DNA of 64,000 nt from Brumimicrobium ulvae (GTDB taxonomy: Bacteria; Bacteroidota; Bacteroidia; Flavobacteriales_D; Crocinitomicaceae). Below, one piece after another: positions 16,600-25,152 of the stretch. Both the position numbers and the translations under genes were made by a program. Below the pieces are notes generated by a model, which did no database searches, had not been told where the DNA came from, and saw only the letters and a program-made list of their open reading frames with translations. Numbering within the stretch: the first letter of the stretch is position 1; each line of letters opens with the position of its first letter. The stretch spans positions 1 to 64,000 of the forward strand of contig NZ_CANNGT010000001.1 of the NCBI RefSeq assembly GCF_947504225.1, given 5' to 3'.

Positions 16600-18729
16600 T
16601 TATCTAACAATTGTCATTTCCTCAACCAAATGTGGTGCTTCACCATAAATGTCAATCATCCATAAAACGTAACGAATGTCAACAGAAATATTACGACAAC
16701 GAGAAGCGTCAAACATGTAATCACTCATTGTGCTTTCCCAACTTCTGTCGAAGTTAACACCGATTAAATGTCCTTCTCCATTGATTACTGGTGATCCTGA
16801 ATTACCACCAGTTGTGTGATTAGAGCCCGTAAAACAAACCCATAGTTCGCCATCTTGATCATAACCACCATAATTTTTAGCTTCGTAGAGTTCCAACATT
16901 CTTGGTAGTAAATCAAAATCTTCGTGTCCTGTGTTGTATTTTTCTATAACTCCATCTAAAGTCGTGTGGGGTGTGTACTTCATTCCATCTCTAGGGGTAG
17001 ATCCTTCCAATTTACCATAGGTAACACGGAGTGTACTGTTGGCATTAGCCCAGTGTTTTGCTTCTGGATACATTTCGTATTTCCCTTTCACATAAGGCTT
17101 CATTAATTGATTTCTTGAACCATAGTACATGCGCAAATCTCCAAGCAGCTTTTCTGTAAATACTTCGTTTAATTGATTGAATAAATTGTACCCTGGATCC
17201 TTGTTGATTTTTTTCTTCGCATACTTAGTGAAGTTATTTAGAACCTTTTTGTAGCGTAATTCATCAACTAAAAATGACTTTGTGTAAATGTCATTTTGTA
17301 ATTTATTGAGGTCAGAGTGCAATAAAGCATTAGGAAGATATTTTTCATTAAGCGCTTTTTTGTAATATTCACTTTGAAGTAAGAATACTTCTTTGTCTAT
17401 GTTGATATCATACTGAGAATAGAATGTATTTAATCCTGCTTTTTGTTCTTCAATCGCAGCTTCCAATTCAACATACTTCTCTTCTTGATAAAGTTCCATT
17501 AATTCATCTATTGCACGAGCTCTGTGAAACATTTCAGCACCTACGTAAACATATTCTATATACATGTTGTATGTGAAATCACTTTCGTTAAATGTTGCGG
17601 AAAGATCACGTAAGGTTTTGACTATCTCTCCGTATTCTGCATTCCACTCCTCAGAAGTTGCTGCAGTCTCAGTATATTTATCTTCGTAATCAATTTTCTT
17701 CTGAACAGCATTTCCTCTTTTCAGTCCATCAATTTGGCCCATCCATTTTTTCCATGCATTTGCAATTCTAGCTTGCTTTGATGCATACATAATTTCAGTA
17801 GCTTCTGATTTCTTCATTGCTGCATTGATTACAGATAGAGAAAGATCCCTCATGTCAATTTGCGCTGGACGAATGGTGTTGATAATATAATCTAACTCAG
17901 TGCTGATGGTGTGTTGGTTGGTTGTTCCAGGAAAACCGAAAACCATTGTGAATTCATCAACTTCTCTTGGTTTTAACGAAATTGGGAGGTGGTGAATTGG
18001 GGTGTAAGGTTTATTGCTTTCGTTATAATCAGCAGGAATATTGTTTTCATCAGCATAAATTCTAAATACTGCAAAGTCTCCAGTGTGTCTTGGCCAAACC
18101 CAGTTATCTGTATCTCCTCCAAATTTACCAACTGTTTTTGGTGGAGTTCCAACTAATCTAACGTCTCTAAAAGTTTCTTTGATCAATAAAAAGTAACTGT
18201 TCCCAAAATCAAAAGGCTTAATTTCAGCTTCGTAATGTGTTCCATCGAGAGCATTGGCCTTAATTAAGGCGATATTCTCCATTATTTTTTGGTTGGCCGC
18301 CGAGCCTTCTAGATCGTCAACGCCTGCATTTACAAGTGTGGTTACATCCTCTATTCTAACCATTCGAGTTGCAGTAAGACCAGGGTTCTTAAGCTCTTCA
18401 TTGAGACTTTTTGCCCAAAAACCGAATTTTGCAATGTTGTTTTCAATCGTTGTATGTGAGTAGATTTGCGAAAACCCACAGTGGTGGTTGGTCAGTAAAA
18501 GTCCTTGGTCAGAAATAATCTCTGATGTACATCCACCACCAAAGTGCATAATCGCATCTTTGATACTTGCATTGTTGGCATCATAAATATCCTCTGCGCT
18601 AATCTTCATTCCCATGGCCTTCATATCAGATTCAAAAGCACCAAGCAAGGTGGGAATAAGCATGCCTTCTTCGGCACGAGAAAATAAACTAAAAACTACA
18701 AACAAAAATATTGTACTAACTTTTTTCAT
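16600..18729 (-). CDS. S46 family dipeptidyl peptidase (DPP11-type)
   Basis: A 709-residue periplasmic protein with a signal peptide (1-19). Catalytic marks are 'LLTNHHCGFS' (His77 region) and 'TGGNSGSPV' with Ser near 644. This is the S46 family (DPP7/DPP11), which cuts dipeptides from peptide N-termini. Eighteen residues after the catalytic Ser the sequence reads FDR (Arg about 662). In Porphyromonas gingivalis an Arg at this position marks DPP11, specific for Asp/Glu in P1, whereas DPP7 has Gly. I therefore infer DPP11 specificity. Confidence 0.9.
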   Translation of the reverse strand: MKKVSTIFLFVVFSLFSRAEEGMLIPTLLGAFESDMKAMGMKISAEDIYDANNASIKDAIMHFGGGCTSEIISDQGLLLTNHHCGFSQIYSHTTIENNIAKFGFWAKSLNEELKNPGLTATRMVRIEDVTTLVNAGVDDLEGSAANQKIMENIALIKANALDGTHYEAEIKPFDFGNSYFLLIKETFRDVRLVGTPPKTVGKFGGDTDNWVWPRHTGDFAVFRIYADENNIPADYNESNKPYTPIHHLPISLKPREVDEFTMVFGFPGTTNQHTISTELDYIINTIRPAQIDMRDLSLSVINAAMKKSEATEIMYASKQARIANAWKKWMGQIDGLKRGNAVQKKIDYEDKYTETAATSEEWNAEYGEIVKTLRDLSATFNESDFTYNMYIEYVYVGAEMFHRARAIDELMELYQEEKYVELEAAIEEQKAGLNTFYSQYDINIDKEVFLLQSEYYKKALNEKYLPNALLHSDLNKLQNDIYTKSFLVDELRYKKVLNNFTKYAKKKINKDPGYNLFNQLNEVFTEKLLGDLRMYYGSRNQLMKPYVKGKYEMYPEAKHWANANSTLRVTYGKLEGSTPRDGMKYTPHTTLDGVIEKYNTGHEDFDLLPRMLELYEAKNYGGYDQDGELWVCFTGSNHTTGGNSGSPVINGEGHLIGVNFDRSWESTMSDYMFDASRCRNISVDIRYVLWMIDIYGEAPHLVEEMTIVR

Positions 18730-18823
18730 TACCTAAATTTTTATTAGGTTGTAAAGATAAGAAGTGTAAAGAATTTTTAAGGTTCTTATCTGAATAAAGA
18801 TTTAATTTTTACAACTTTGTAGT

Positions 18824-19483
18824 GTGGAAGTATTGAATTTTATTTTTCGAATTGGTGTAATATTAGCTGTTTACAATTTTTTGTGGTGGTTAATTATGCT
18901 GGCGGTGAACTTGTTAAGGGGTGGAAGGCCTAAGCAGTTGTTTGAAGTTTATTTAATTAAAGCAGTTCGTTATCTTTTTTTAGCGGATGTCGTTTTTCTG
19001 TTTACTGTTTTACAGGCCGGGGATATATTGGTGTTGAATGACTTGCTTATCGCAGGTTTGATCTTGTTGATCTATTTTGTAGGTAAAATTCAGTCTAAAC
19101 AACACCGACAGTCTTTCTTTTCAGTAAGAGGACAAGCCAATATCCCTGGAATGGGGGATTTGTTCAATCGATTAAAACCTACTTTTGATGTACGTTATGA
19201 AATTGCTGTAGTGGTTTTGGCTTTGGTGACTTTCTATGGTTTTTACTTTATACCTGAACTCGCGTCTAATGCGATTTCAAATTGGTTCTTAGACAGTATA
19301 TTAAACATAGAAGATACGCCAGTCTTCGGATTTGTATTTAAAGTCATTGGATTCTTTTTCTTGGTGACTGTACTCATGAAAGTCCTAGGAGGATTAATGA
19401 CAATATTGACGGGAGGGAATCGTGTTGCTCCTGAACAAAAAGATGAGGATGATCATTTTGATGATTTTACGGAAATCAAATAG
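18824..19483 (+). CDS. Membrane protein of unknown function
   Basis: A 219-residue protein that starts with GTG and has about five hydrophobic segments (near 5-30, 45-65, 70-88, 125-145, 175-195) and an acidic C-terminal tail ending 'DEDDHFDDFTEIK'. I do not recognise the family. It runs convergently into coaE and overlaps its end by 8 bases. The start codon lies close to the divergent S46 peptidase promoter region. Codon use is like its neighbours. Confidence 0.7.
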   Translation: MEVLNFIFRIGVILAVYNFLWWLIMLAVNLLRGGRPKQLFEVYLIKAVRYLFLADVVFLFTVLQAGDILVLNDLLIAGLILLIYFVGKIQSKQHRQSFFSVRGQANIPGMGDLFNRLKPTFDVRYEIAVVVLALVTFYGFYFIPELASNAISNWFLDSILNIEDTPVFGFVFKVIGFFFLVTVLMKVLGGLMTILTGGNRVAPEQKDEDDHFDDFTEIK

Positions 19484-20060
19484 TTTCTCCGAGCGATCTT
19501 AGGATGGACTCAATTTGTAAAGTGACCAGCTCCTCGTTGTCGTTATTGATGACAAATGAAGCTAATGCTTTCTTTTCTTCATCTTTCCATTGGTTTTCCA
19601 TGCGTTTTAACACCTCTTTGCGTGTTGTTTTGTCTCTATCTATGACGCGTTGAATGCGCAATTCTTCTGGAGCTGTGACCAAAATAGTGTAGTCAAAATC
19701 TTTGTAACGCCCAATTTCAAAAAGAATTGCTGCTTCGTTGAATACAAGAGAAGAGTCTTGTCGGTTACTCCAGTCTTCAAATTCCTGACGAACAGCTGGA
19801 TGAACAATGGCATTAAGTTGTTCCTTTAACTCTTCATTGTTGAAGATTTTATCGGCTAAATACTTTCGATTGAGTTGCTTGTCGATGTAGGCCTCTTCTC
19901 CAAACACTTCTTTCACTTGTTGAATAACGTTTCTATTATTCACCATTAAAAGTTTTGCCTCAGTGTCAGAATCAAAAACTGGAAAACCTATGACCGTTAA
20001 AATTTTAGCGACAATAGACTTTCCAGATCCTATTCCTCCTGTAATTCCTACTTTAATCAC
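19476..20060 (-). CDS. coaE: Dephospho-CoA kinase
   Basis: A 194-residue P-loop kinase: 'VGITGGIGSGKS' (Walker A, 4-15), 'GFPVFDSDTEAK' (the conserved D-x-D of CoaE) and 'FNEAAILFEIG' with 'IQRVIDRDKTTRKEVLKRMENQ' in the lid. It phosphorylates dephospho-CoA to give CoA, the last step of the pathway. It lies 4 bases after the SiaC-like gene, in one operon with SiaB and SiaC. Confidence 0.95.
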   Translation of the reverse strand: MIKVGITGGIGSGKSIVAKILTVIGFPVFDSDTEAKLLMVNNRNVIQQVKEVFGEEAYIDKQLNRKYLADKIFNNEELKEQLNAIVHPAVRQEFEDWSNRQDSSLVFNEAAILFEIGRYKDFDYTILVTAPEELRIQRVIDRDKTTRKEVLKRMENQWKDEEKKALASFVINNDNEELVTLQIESILRSLGETI

Positions 20061-20064
20061 CGGC

Positions 20065-20448
20065 TTATATCTCTTCTACTTCAATCATTTTGAAAGGCAA
20101 TGGAATAATGGCTTGATAATCTTCTCCAGCTTCCTCCATGTCTTCATCATCCTCTTCAAAGTACCAATTTACCTTGACCTCAGTTCCATTTCCGTTAATG
20201 CCTTCTAAAAGTTTAAAAACATCAAGAATACATTTAGAAGATGAAGTGTTGAAATATTCTAGCTTAACATCAAATATCGTAACCTCTTTTGGAGATTTAC
20301 CATATTCCTCTATCCATTGGTTTATTGGCTTGTAGAATTCAACTGAATTCTCAGGAATTGACCTCCCCTTTAGTTCTAAACGCCCTTCGTTGGCATTAAA
20401 GCTAACAGCAGGGGTTTTTGGTGTGCCTTCTAGATTAATATTTTCCAT
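20065..20448 (-). CDS. siaC: SiaC-family regulatory phosphoprotein (DUF1987)
   Basis: A 127-residue protein matching DUF1987/SiaC: 'TPAVSFNANEGRLELKGRSIPEN', 'FYKPINQWIEEY' and 'LEYFNTSSSKCILDVF', which holds the Ser/Thr that is phosphorylated by the SiaB kinase in Pseudomonas. In Pseudomonas, SiaC switches a diguanylate cyclase; no such gene is present here, so the output target is unknown. It lies 8 bases after siaB. The C-terminus is strongly acidic ('EEDDEDMEEAGED'). Confidence 0.88.
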   Translation of the reverse strand: MENINLEGTPKTPAVSFNANEGRLELKGRSIPENSVEFYKPINQWIEEYGKSPKEVTIFDVKLEYFNTSSSKCILDVFKLLEGINGNGTEVKVNWYFEEDDEDMEEAGEDYQAIIPLPFKMIEVEEI

Positions 20449-20456
20449 TTTTTTAA

Positions 20457-21017
20457 CTAATTAATTTTAACATTTAAACAAAAGAAACTGAACTTGTCAT
20501 CTATTGGCAGAAATGCGTATTCAAGCTTGTTGCCCGATTTTCTTGCGATGTCGATTAAGCCCAGTCCTGCGGTTCCCTTGTTGGATAATTGCCCGTGATT
20601 CAACACAGACTTATACATCTCGCGGAGCTCCTCTTTATTTAATTTATTGATTTCTATTATTTTTTGCTCCAAACTTTTGGCCTTGTCTCTGTCAATGTAG
20701 TTTCCTGTCTTGACCTCGTAGTAATCATCTTGTTTAGCGATCATCAATAAGGCTGACTTCGAAAATAAAGAGTCTAAATCTTGGTCTTTGTTGGTGTTGG
20801 TGTCTTCGTTGTGATGATATAGGTTCTGAAGACATTCAACTAAAACATTGTAAACTTTTTTTCTGGTTCTTAGCGATTTCTCTAAGGCTCCTAGTTTGGA
20901 TTCCATAATTTGAAGCACCGATGAAAGTAAGTCAGGTGTAACAACCCCCTTAAATGATAGCATGGTGTTTTCACGCTCCATTGTTTTATACAATTCATAA
21001 ATATTCTTTAAGGGCAT
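20457..21017 (-). CDS. siaB: SiaB-family protein kinase
   Basis: A 186-residue GHKL-type kinase of the SiaB family (DUF6272): 'VLVECLQNLYHH' serves as the N-box with the Mg-binding Asn, and 'KGTAGLGLIDIARKSG' as the glycine-rich ATP lid. It should phosphorylate its neighbour SiaC and oppose a SiaA-type phosphatase; SiaA is not in this window. It is first in an operon siaB-siaC-coaE. Confidence 0.85.
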   Translation of the reverse strand: MPLKNIYELYKTMERENTMLSFKGVVTPDLLSSVLQIMESKLGALEKSLRTRKKVYNVLVECLQNLYHHNEDTNTNKDQDLDSLFSKSALLMIAKQDDYYEVKTGNYIDRDKAKSLEQKIIEINKLNKEELREMYKSVLNHGQLSNKGTAGLGLIDIARKSGNKLEYAFLPIDDKFSFFCLNVKIN

Positions 21018-21125
21018 TATTTAGTGCTTAAATCGGTATTTGATATGACAAATATATACTTTTGTTCGATAAACACAACCTAACTACATGTTTTCTTTGA
21101 GATTATGTTATTTAATGCAACATGA

Positions 21126-21156
21126 TTGCAGGTAAACATAAAAATAGGTACATTTG
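21126..21156 (+). promoter_or_regulatory. Promoter of methyltransferase-ZIP operon
   Basis: TTG at 21126-21128 and TACATTTG at 21149-21156 with a 20-base spacer. The ATG is 28 bases downstream. Confidence 0.6.
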
Positions 21157-21183
21157 TGCCTTTGAAATTTTAAATCTAAGATT

Positions 21184-21930
21184 ATGAGCATGACAGAACG
21201 TAAAGAAAAGTGGTTTGAAACTTGGTTTGATACTTCTTATTATCACATACTCTACCAAAATAGAGACTTCGTTGAAGCAGAACGTTTTATCACCAATTTG
21301 TTGGCTTTTCTAAAATTACCAGCAGGTTCTAATTGTCTTGATTTGGCATGTGGAAAAGGACGGCACTCTGTCTTTTTGAATAAACATGGCTTAAAAGTAA
21401 CGGGGGTAGATTTATCAGAAAACAGCATTAATGAGGCAAAACCTTTTGAAAACGAAACTTTGACATTTGATGTTCACGATATGAGAACAGTCTATAAAAA
21501 GAATGAATATGATACCGTATTTAATCTTTTTACCAGTTTTGGTTATTTCGACGATTATGAAGATAATCTCAAAGTGCTGAATTCCGTAAATGAAATGCTT
21601 GTTGCTGGTGGTCAATTGGTGATCGACTTTATGAATGCTGATTTTGTATTGGATCACTTGGTAAAAGAAGAGGAGAAGACCATGGCTGGAATAAAATTTC
21701 ATATTACGAGAAATTATGATGGGAGTCACATTTTTAAAAACATCCATTTTACTGACAAAGGGAAAGAATTTAATTTTCAAGAAAAAGTTCAAGCCATCAA
21801 AAAGGAAGAATTCGAAGACTTGTTAGAAAAGGCCGGATTTGAAGTGCAACATGTTTTTGGAGATTTTTCCTTGGCGCAATTCGATAGAAGCAAATCAGAT
21901 CGCTTGATCATCATAGCAGAGAAAAAATGA
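21184..21930 (+). CDS. Class I SAM-dependent methyltransferase
   Basis: A 248-residue protein with motif I 'CLDLACGKGRHSVFLNKHG' at about residues 56-74, then 'VTGVDLSENSI' and 'LVAGGQLVIDFMN'. It fits the Methyltransf_25/11 group; the acceptor is unknown. Its stop overlaps the start of a ZIP metal transporter (ATGA), so the two are translated together. That could point to a metal-linked role, but co-location is the only evidence. Confidence 0.85.
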   Translation: MSMTERKEKWFETWFDTSYYHILYQNRDFVEAERFITNLLAFLKLPAGSNCLDLACGKGRHSVFLNKHGLKVTGVDLSENSINEAKPFENETLTFDVHDMRTVYKKNEYDTVFNLFTSFGYFDDYEDNLKVLNSVNEMLVAGGQLVIDFMNADFVLDHLVKEEEKTMAGIKFHITRNYDGSHIFKNIHFTDKGKEFNFQEKVQAIKKEEFEDLLEKAGFEVQHVFGDFSLAQFDRSKSDRLIIIAEKK

Positions 21931-22691
21931 CATTATTATGGGGAACATTACTTCTGATTAGTTCGGTGCTTGTTGGAGGGGGAGTGGTTGTGTTTTTACA
22001 AAACTTAAACCGCGGTAAAATCATAAAGGTTTTATTATCGCTCAGTGGGGGTTTTCTTTTAGCCATCGCTTTTATACATTTTATTCCAGAAATTTATGCA
22101 CACGGATCAGAAGGCGTCGGATATTATATTCTTCTGGGATTTTTAGTTCAATTGTTTCTTGAGTACTTCTCTGGTGGAATTGAACATGGGCACATTCATG
22201 CGAAGGATACAAAAGGAACTATTCCTTGGTCCTTATTTATAGCGCTTAGTTTTCATTCGTTTTTTGAAGGTATGCCATTGGCTGCTGAATTTCTCGGTGA
22301 GGCAAGCGAGCATGTTGTTGAACATGTTGGACATCATCATCACCATTCAAAGGGAGAAGGGGTGCAAGGATTGTTGTTGGGGATCATTTTACATAAAATC
22401 CCTGTGGCCATCGCTTTGATGACTTTGTTGCTGGCTTCAGGATTTAAGGTTTCAAAAGCTTGGGGCGTATTGTTTGCCTTTGCATTGATGGCTCCGTTAG
22501 GGATGATTGTAGGTCATTATGGTGCCAAAAATGCATTCTTTAATTTGGAAATTATTCTTGCTGTAGTAGTAGGAATGTTCCTGCATATCTCTACAACGAT
22601 TATCTTTGAATCAAGTGAAAATCATAAATTCAACTTCATAAAACTCGTTAGCTTGTTGGTCGGTGTTGGTCTTGCGGCACTTGCAATTTAG
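21927..22691 (+). CDS. ZIP-family metal transporter
   Basis: A 254-residue membrane protein with about eight hydrophobic segments. ZIP signatures are 'FIHFIPEIY' and 'LSFHSFFEGMPLAAE' (metal-site helix 4) and 'ILHKIPVAIAL' (helix 5). The loop between them carries a His-rich stretch 'HVGHHHHHS' typical of Zn2+ (or Fe2+/Mn2+) ZIP carriers. It overlaps the preceding methyltransferase by 4 bases and the convergent sigma-factor gene by 4 bases. Confidence 0.92.
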   Translation: MTLLWGTLLLISSVLVGGGVVVFLQNLNRGKIIKVLLSLSGGFLLAIAFIHFIPEIYAHGSEGVGYYILLGFLVQLFLEYFSGGIEHGHIHAKDTKGTIPWSLFIALSFHSFFEGMPLAAEFLGEASEHVVEHVGHHHHHSKGEGVQGLLLGIILHKIPVAIALMTLLLASGFKVSKAWGVLFAFALMAPLGMIVGHYGAKNAFFNLEIILAVVVGMFLHISTTIIFESSENHKFNFIKLVSLLVGVGLAALAI

Positions 22692-23212
22692 CCTTCACAA
22701 GCAGAACAGTTTGCTTCTCCAACGAGTTGACCCTTTTCATTGTATTTATATTTGCAACATGCATTAAATCTTTTTGCTAAAATAAGTTTTGCTCTTCGTA
22801 TACGAGCCTTTACATTTTCTAAACTAATATTTAAAGTAGTGGCCACTTCTTTTTGCTTCTTCCCTTCAATATATACAAGTTCGATCGTTTCCTTGTAGAT
22901 TTTTGGGAGTTCGTTGATGAATCTGTCAAAGCAACACACTTCTTGATGTTTTGAGAGTAATTCTTCTGGTATCAAGCCTTTTTGTTCTGCATAGACAGAC
23001 TCCTTTTTTATATAGTTGATGATCTCATTACGGGCGATTTGAAAAACCCACGATTTGGCTTTATCCTTATTTTTTAATGAAGGTAAATTATCGTGGATTT
23101 TTAAGAATGTGTTCTGAAAAATATCATTAGCGCTACTTTTTCTCTTTACCTTCTTAAGAATGAAGAAGTAAAGTTCTTCGTTGAGTGTACTGTATATCGC
23201 TTCAGTTTCCAT
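22688..23212 (-). CDS. sigZ: ECF sigma factor of SigZ type
   Basis: A 174-residue sigma-70 family factor with region 2 ('NDIFQNTFLKIHDNL', 'AKSWVFQIARNEIINYI') and region 4 ('LPKIYKETIELVYIEGKKQKEVATTLNISLENVKARIRRAK'). It fits the SigZ group, which ends in a Cys-rich tail: here 'CCKYKYNEKGQLVGEANCSAC'. The tail Cys and the Cys pair 'CCFD' before region 4 could bind metal or sense redox. It lies 32 bases after a 37-residue Cys-rich ORF on the same strand. No anti-sigma gene is adjacent. Confidence 0.9.
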   Translation of the reverse strand: METEAIYSTLNEELYFFILKKVKRKSSANDIFQNTFLKIHDNLPSLKNKDKAKSWVFQIARNEIINYIKKESVYAEQKGLIPEELLSKHQEVCCFDRFINELPKIYKETIELVYIEGKKQKEVATTLNISLENVKARIRRAKLILAKRFNACCKYKYNEKGQLVGEANCSACEG

Positions 23213-23244
23213 TTTTCAAAATAAATCGTGAATAATTAAATTGA

Positions 23245-23358
23245 TTAACAGCATTCGCATTTGCTGCATTCGCATTTTCCGCATGGACAATTGTTTTCTA
23301 AACAATTCATGCAGTTACAATTTTGACATTCGCAATTTGTGCATTTACATGTATTCAT
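23245..23358 (-). CDS. 37-residue Cys-rich metallothionein-like protein
   Basis: A short ORF read directly from the minus strand: ATG at 23358, TAA at 23245, 37 residues with 14 cysteines in CxC and CxxC spacing ('CKCTNCECQNCNCMNC', then 'CPCGKCECSKCECC'). There are no aromatic residues, as in metallothioneins. The upstream sequence is A-rich (AAGAAGTT before ATG). It precedes sigZ by 32 bases on the same strand and faces a ZIP transporter, which suggests metal binding. It belongs to no family I can name with certainty. Confidence 0.65.
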   Translation of the reverse strand: MNTCKCTNCECQNCNCMNCLENNCPCGKCECSKCECC

Positions 23359-23490
23359 AACTTCTTGTTTTTATTGTTCATTAAGTAGACCAACAAACAA
23401 TCAAAAAGATACAAAAAAATGATCTTATATTTTAAAATAGTGTAATTCGATAATTAAATCATGTTTAAAAAGAAAAAGGGGGACTGCTGT

Positions 23491-24603
23491 TTATTGCTTT
23501 ATGGGGAAAAGATCTCCTTCAGTACATAGTTTTGCTCTAATGATTCTCTTACATGAGGCGTCTACCTTTTGTTTAAAGTCTGAATCTGTTCTGTATTTTT
23601 CTAAAATTTCTTCATGTGCTTTAGAAGCGTTTAGTGGCATGAGTAGAATGTCAACGCCAGCGTCTATTGCTTTAACGTTAGCGCCTTTGATTGTTGAAAC
23701 ACCAAGCATGTTCATGGCATCTGTAACAATGAGTCCTTCAAATTTCAGGCTGTCTCTTAAAAGATCTGTTACAATTTCTTTAGAAATTGATGAAGGAAGT
23801 CCTTTGGTGTTATATTGTGTTTCATTTTCCACAGCGATATGTGCAATCATAATACTCATAACTCCTTGTTCGATAAGTGGAGGGTAGTTTTTCACTTCCT
23901 TCATTTCACCTTTGATGTAAACTAACTTTTTGTGGGTGTCACCTTCAACATATCCATGACCAGGGAAATGTTTTGCAGTAGCAATGATATTGTGTTTTTG
24001 TGTTTCTTGAATGAAGGCATTTGACCAAGGAATAACGCTGTCAGGAACATGGCCGAAACTTCTCCAACCAACAGTTTTGTTAGGCGACATGTCTACAACA
24101 GGGGCGAAGTTGTAATTGATGCCTATTTGGTTAAGGTCTTTAGAGATCGTTTTTGCCACCTCTTCAACTTCTTTGATGGTTTTTAATGTATTGGCTTTTT
24201 TTACTGGAGTTGAGTTCTTGATTTTTCTATTCACCAAGCTCGCTTCTGCGTCTGCGCTATATAAAAAAGGTAAAGCGCCTGCTTCTGAATTCCAGTTGTT
24301 GTATTTCTTTACCCATTTTGTGAATTCTGCTTTATTACCATTAAGTAATAGTAGTCCACCTATTTTTTTGTCTTTCACCAATTGATCGATTGTGCTTTCT
24401 GTCTGACCGTATGGTCCAATCGCCGGCATAATTAATTGAGCCACTTTTTCTTCATCAGATAATTGATTGAAGTAATGGCTTACCTGTTGGTCAAGTTTTG
24501 TGTTGTTGGAATAAAAGTCCTTTAAAGCAAAGTCTGTATTTTGTCCAATCGCTATTTGAACAAAAAGAAGACTAACCAAAGTGGTAATTTTAATAATGTG
24601 CAT
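23491..24603 (-). CDS. Glycoside hydrolase family 3 (beta-N-acetylhexosaminidase-like)
   Basis: A 370-residue protein with a signal peptide (1-20). The NagZ-type catalytic dyad motif is seen in 'AKHFPGHGYVEGDTHKKL' (KHFPGHG...D-x-H, about 211-228) and the nucleophile Asp in 'GLIVTDAMNMLGV' (about 295). NagZ-type GH3 enzymes release N-acetylglucosamine from peptidoglycan or chitin fragments. The signal peptide makes it periplasmic or secreted, unlike cytoplasmic NagZ of Enterobacteria. It has only the first barrel domain. It lies 14 bases after an OsmC-family gene. Confidence 0.88.
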   Translation of the reverse strand: MHIIKITTLVSLLFVQIAIGQNTDFALKDFYSNNTKLDQQVSHYFNQLSDEEKVAQLIMPAIGPYGQTESTIDQLVKDKKIGGLLLLNGNKAEFTKWVKKYNNWNSEAGALPFLYSADAEASLVNRKIKNSTPVKKANTLKTIKEVEEVAKTISKDLNQIGINYNFAPVVDMSPNKTVGWRSFGHVPDSVIPWSNAFIQETQKHNIIATAKHFPGHGYVEGDTHKKLVYIKGEMKEVKNYPPLIEQGVMSIMIAHIAVENETQYNTKGLPSSISKEIVTDLLRDSLKFEGLIVTDAMNMLGVSTIKGANVKAIDAGVDILLMPLNASKAHEEILEKYRTDSDFKQKVDASCKRIIRAKLCTEGDLFPIKQ

Positions 24604-24617
24604 TTTTAATTCTTTAA

Positions 24618-25025
24618 TTATGAATATATAAATTCTATGTTGACTTCAATTTCCGGAGCAACACTTTTAGCTACTGGACAATTTTTAGCAGCATTTTGAA
24701 CTCTTCTTTTTTCTTTATCGTTCCAATCATTGCTGCTGAGGTCTAAGCTAATGTTTAACTTTCCTACTCTTCGTGGATTGTCAATCATTACTTTTTCAAC
24801 ATCACCTTCGCACTTCTCAAAAGTCAGACCATTTTGTTCACAATATATACCAATTATTGTAATCATACAATTGAGATAGGCTGCGGCCAATAAATCTGTA
24901 GGGGAAAAACGAGTCCCTTTCCCATTATTGTCAACAGGAGCGTCTGTCTCTAAAGTATTGCCAGATTTGAGGTGTGTTGAAGATATTCTTAAATCTCCAA
25001 GATAGGATGAACTTATTGTTTTCAT
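24618..25025 (-). CDS. OsmC family protein (thiol peroxidase-like)
   Basis: A 135-residue protein of the OsmC/Ohr fold: 'FSPTDLLAAAYLNCMITIIG' with the first reactive Cys at about 53, and 'NAAKNCPVAKSVAPEIEV' with the second at about 116. Members reduce organic hydroperoxides, using lipoyl groups in the case of Ohr; the divergent neighbour is lipA. The subgroup (OsmC versus Ohr versus YhfA-like) is uncertain. Confidence 0.9.
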   Translation of the reverse strand: MKTISSSYLGDLRISSTHLKSGNTLETDAPVDNNGKGTRFSPTDLLAAAYLNCMITIIGIYCEQNGLTFEKCEGDVEKVMIDNPRRVGKLNISLDLSSNDWNDKEKRRVQNAAKNCPVAKSVAPEIEVNIEFIYS

Positions 25026-25152
25026 AGTCCTTAATATTTGCTAATTTTGTAAGATCATTTATTAGTTACAAAAATAGTGTTTTCACTTCAATAGAATAAA
25101 GTATAGGTGGTCATATATTTTTATCGACTGAAAATAAAATTAAAATATTGCG

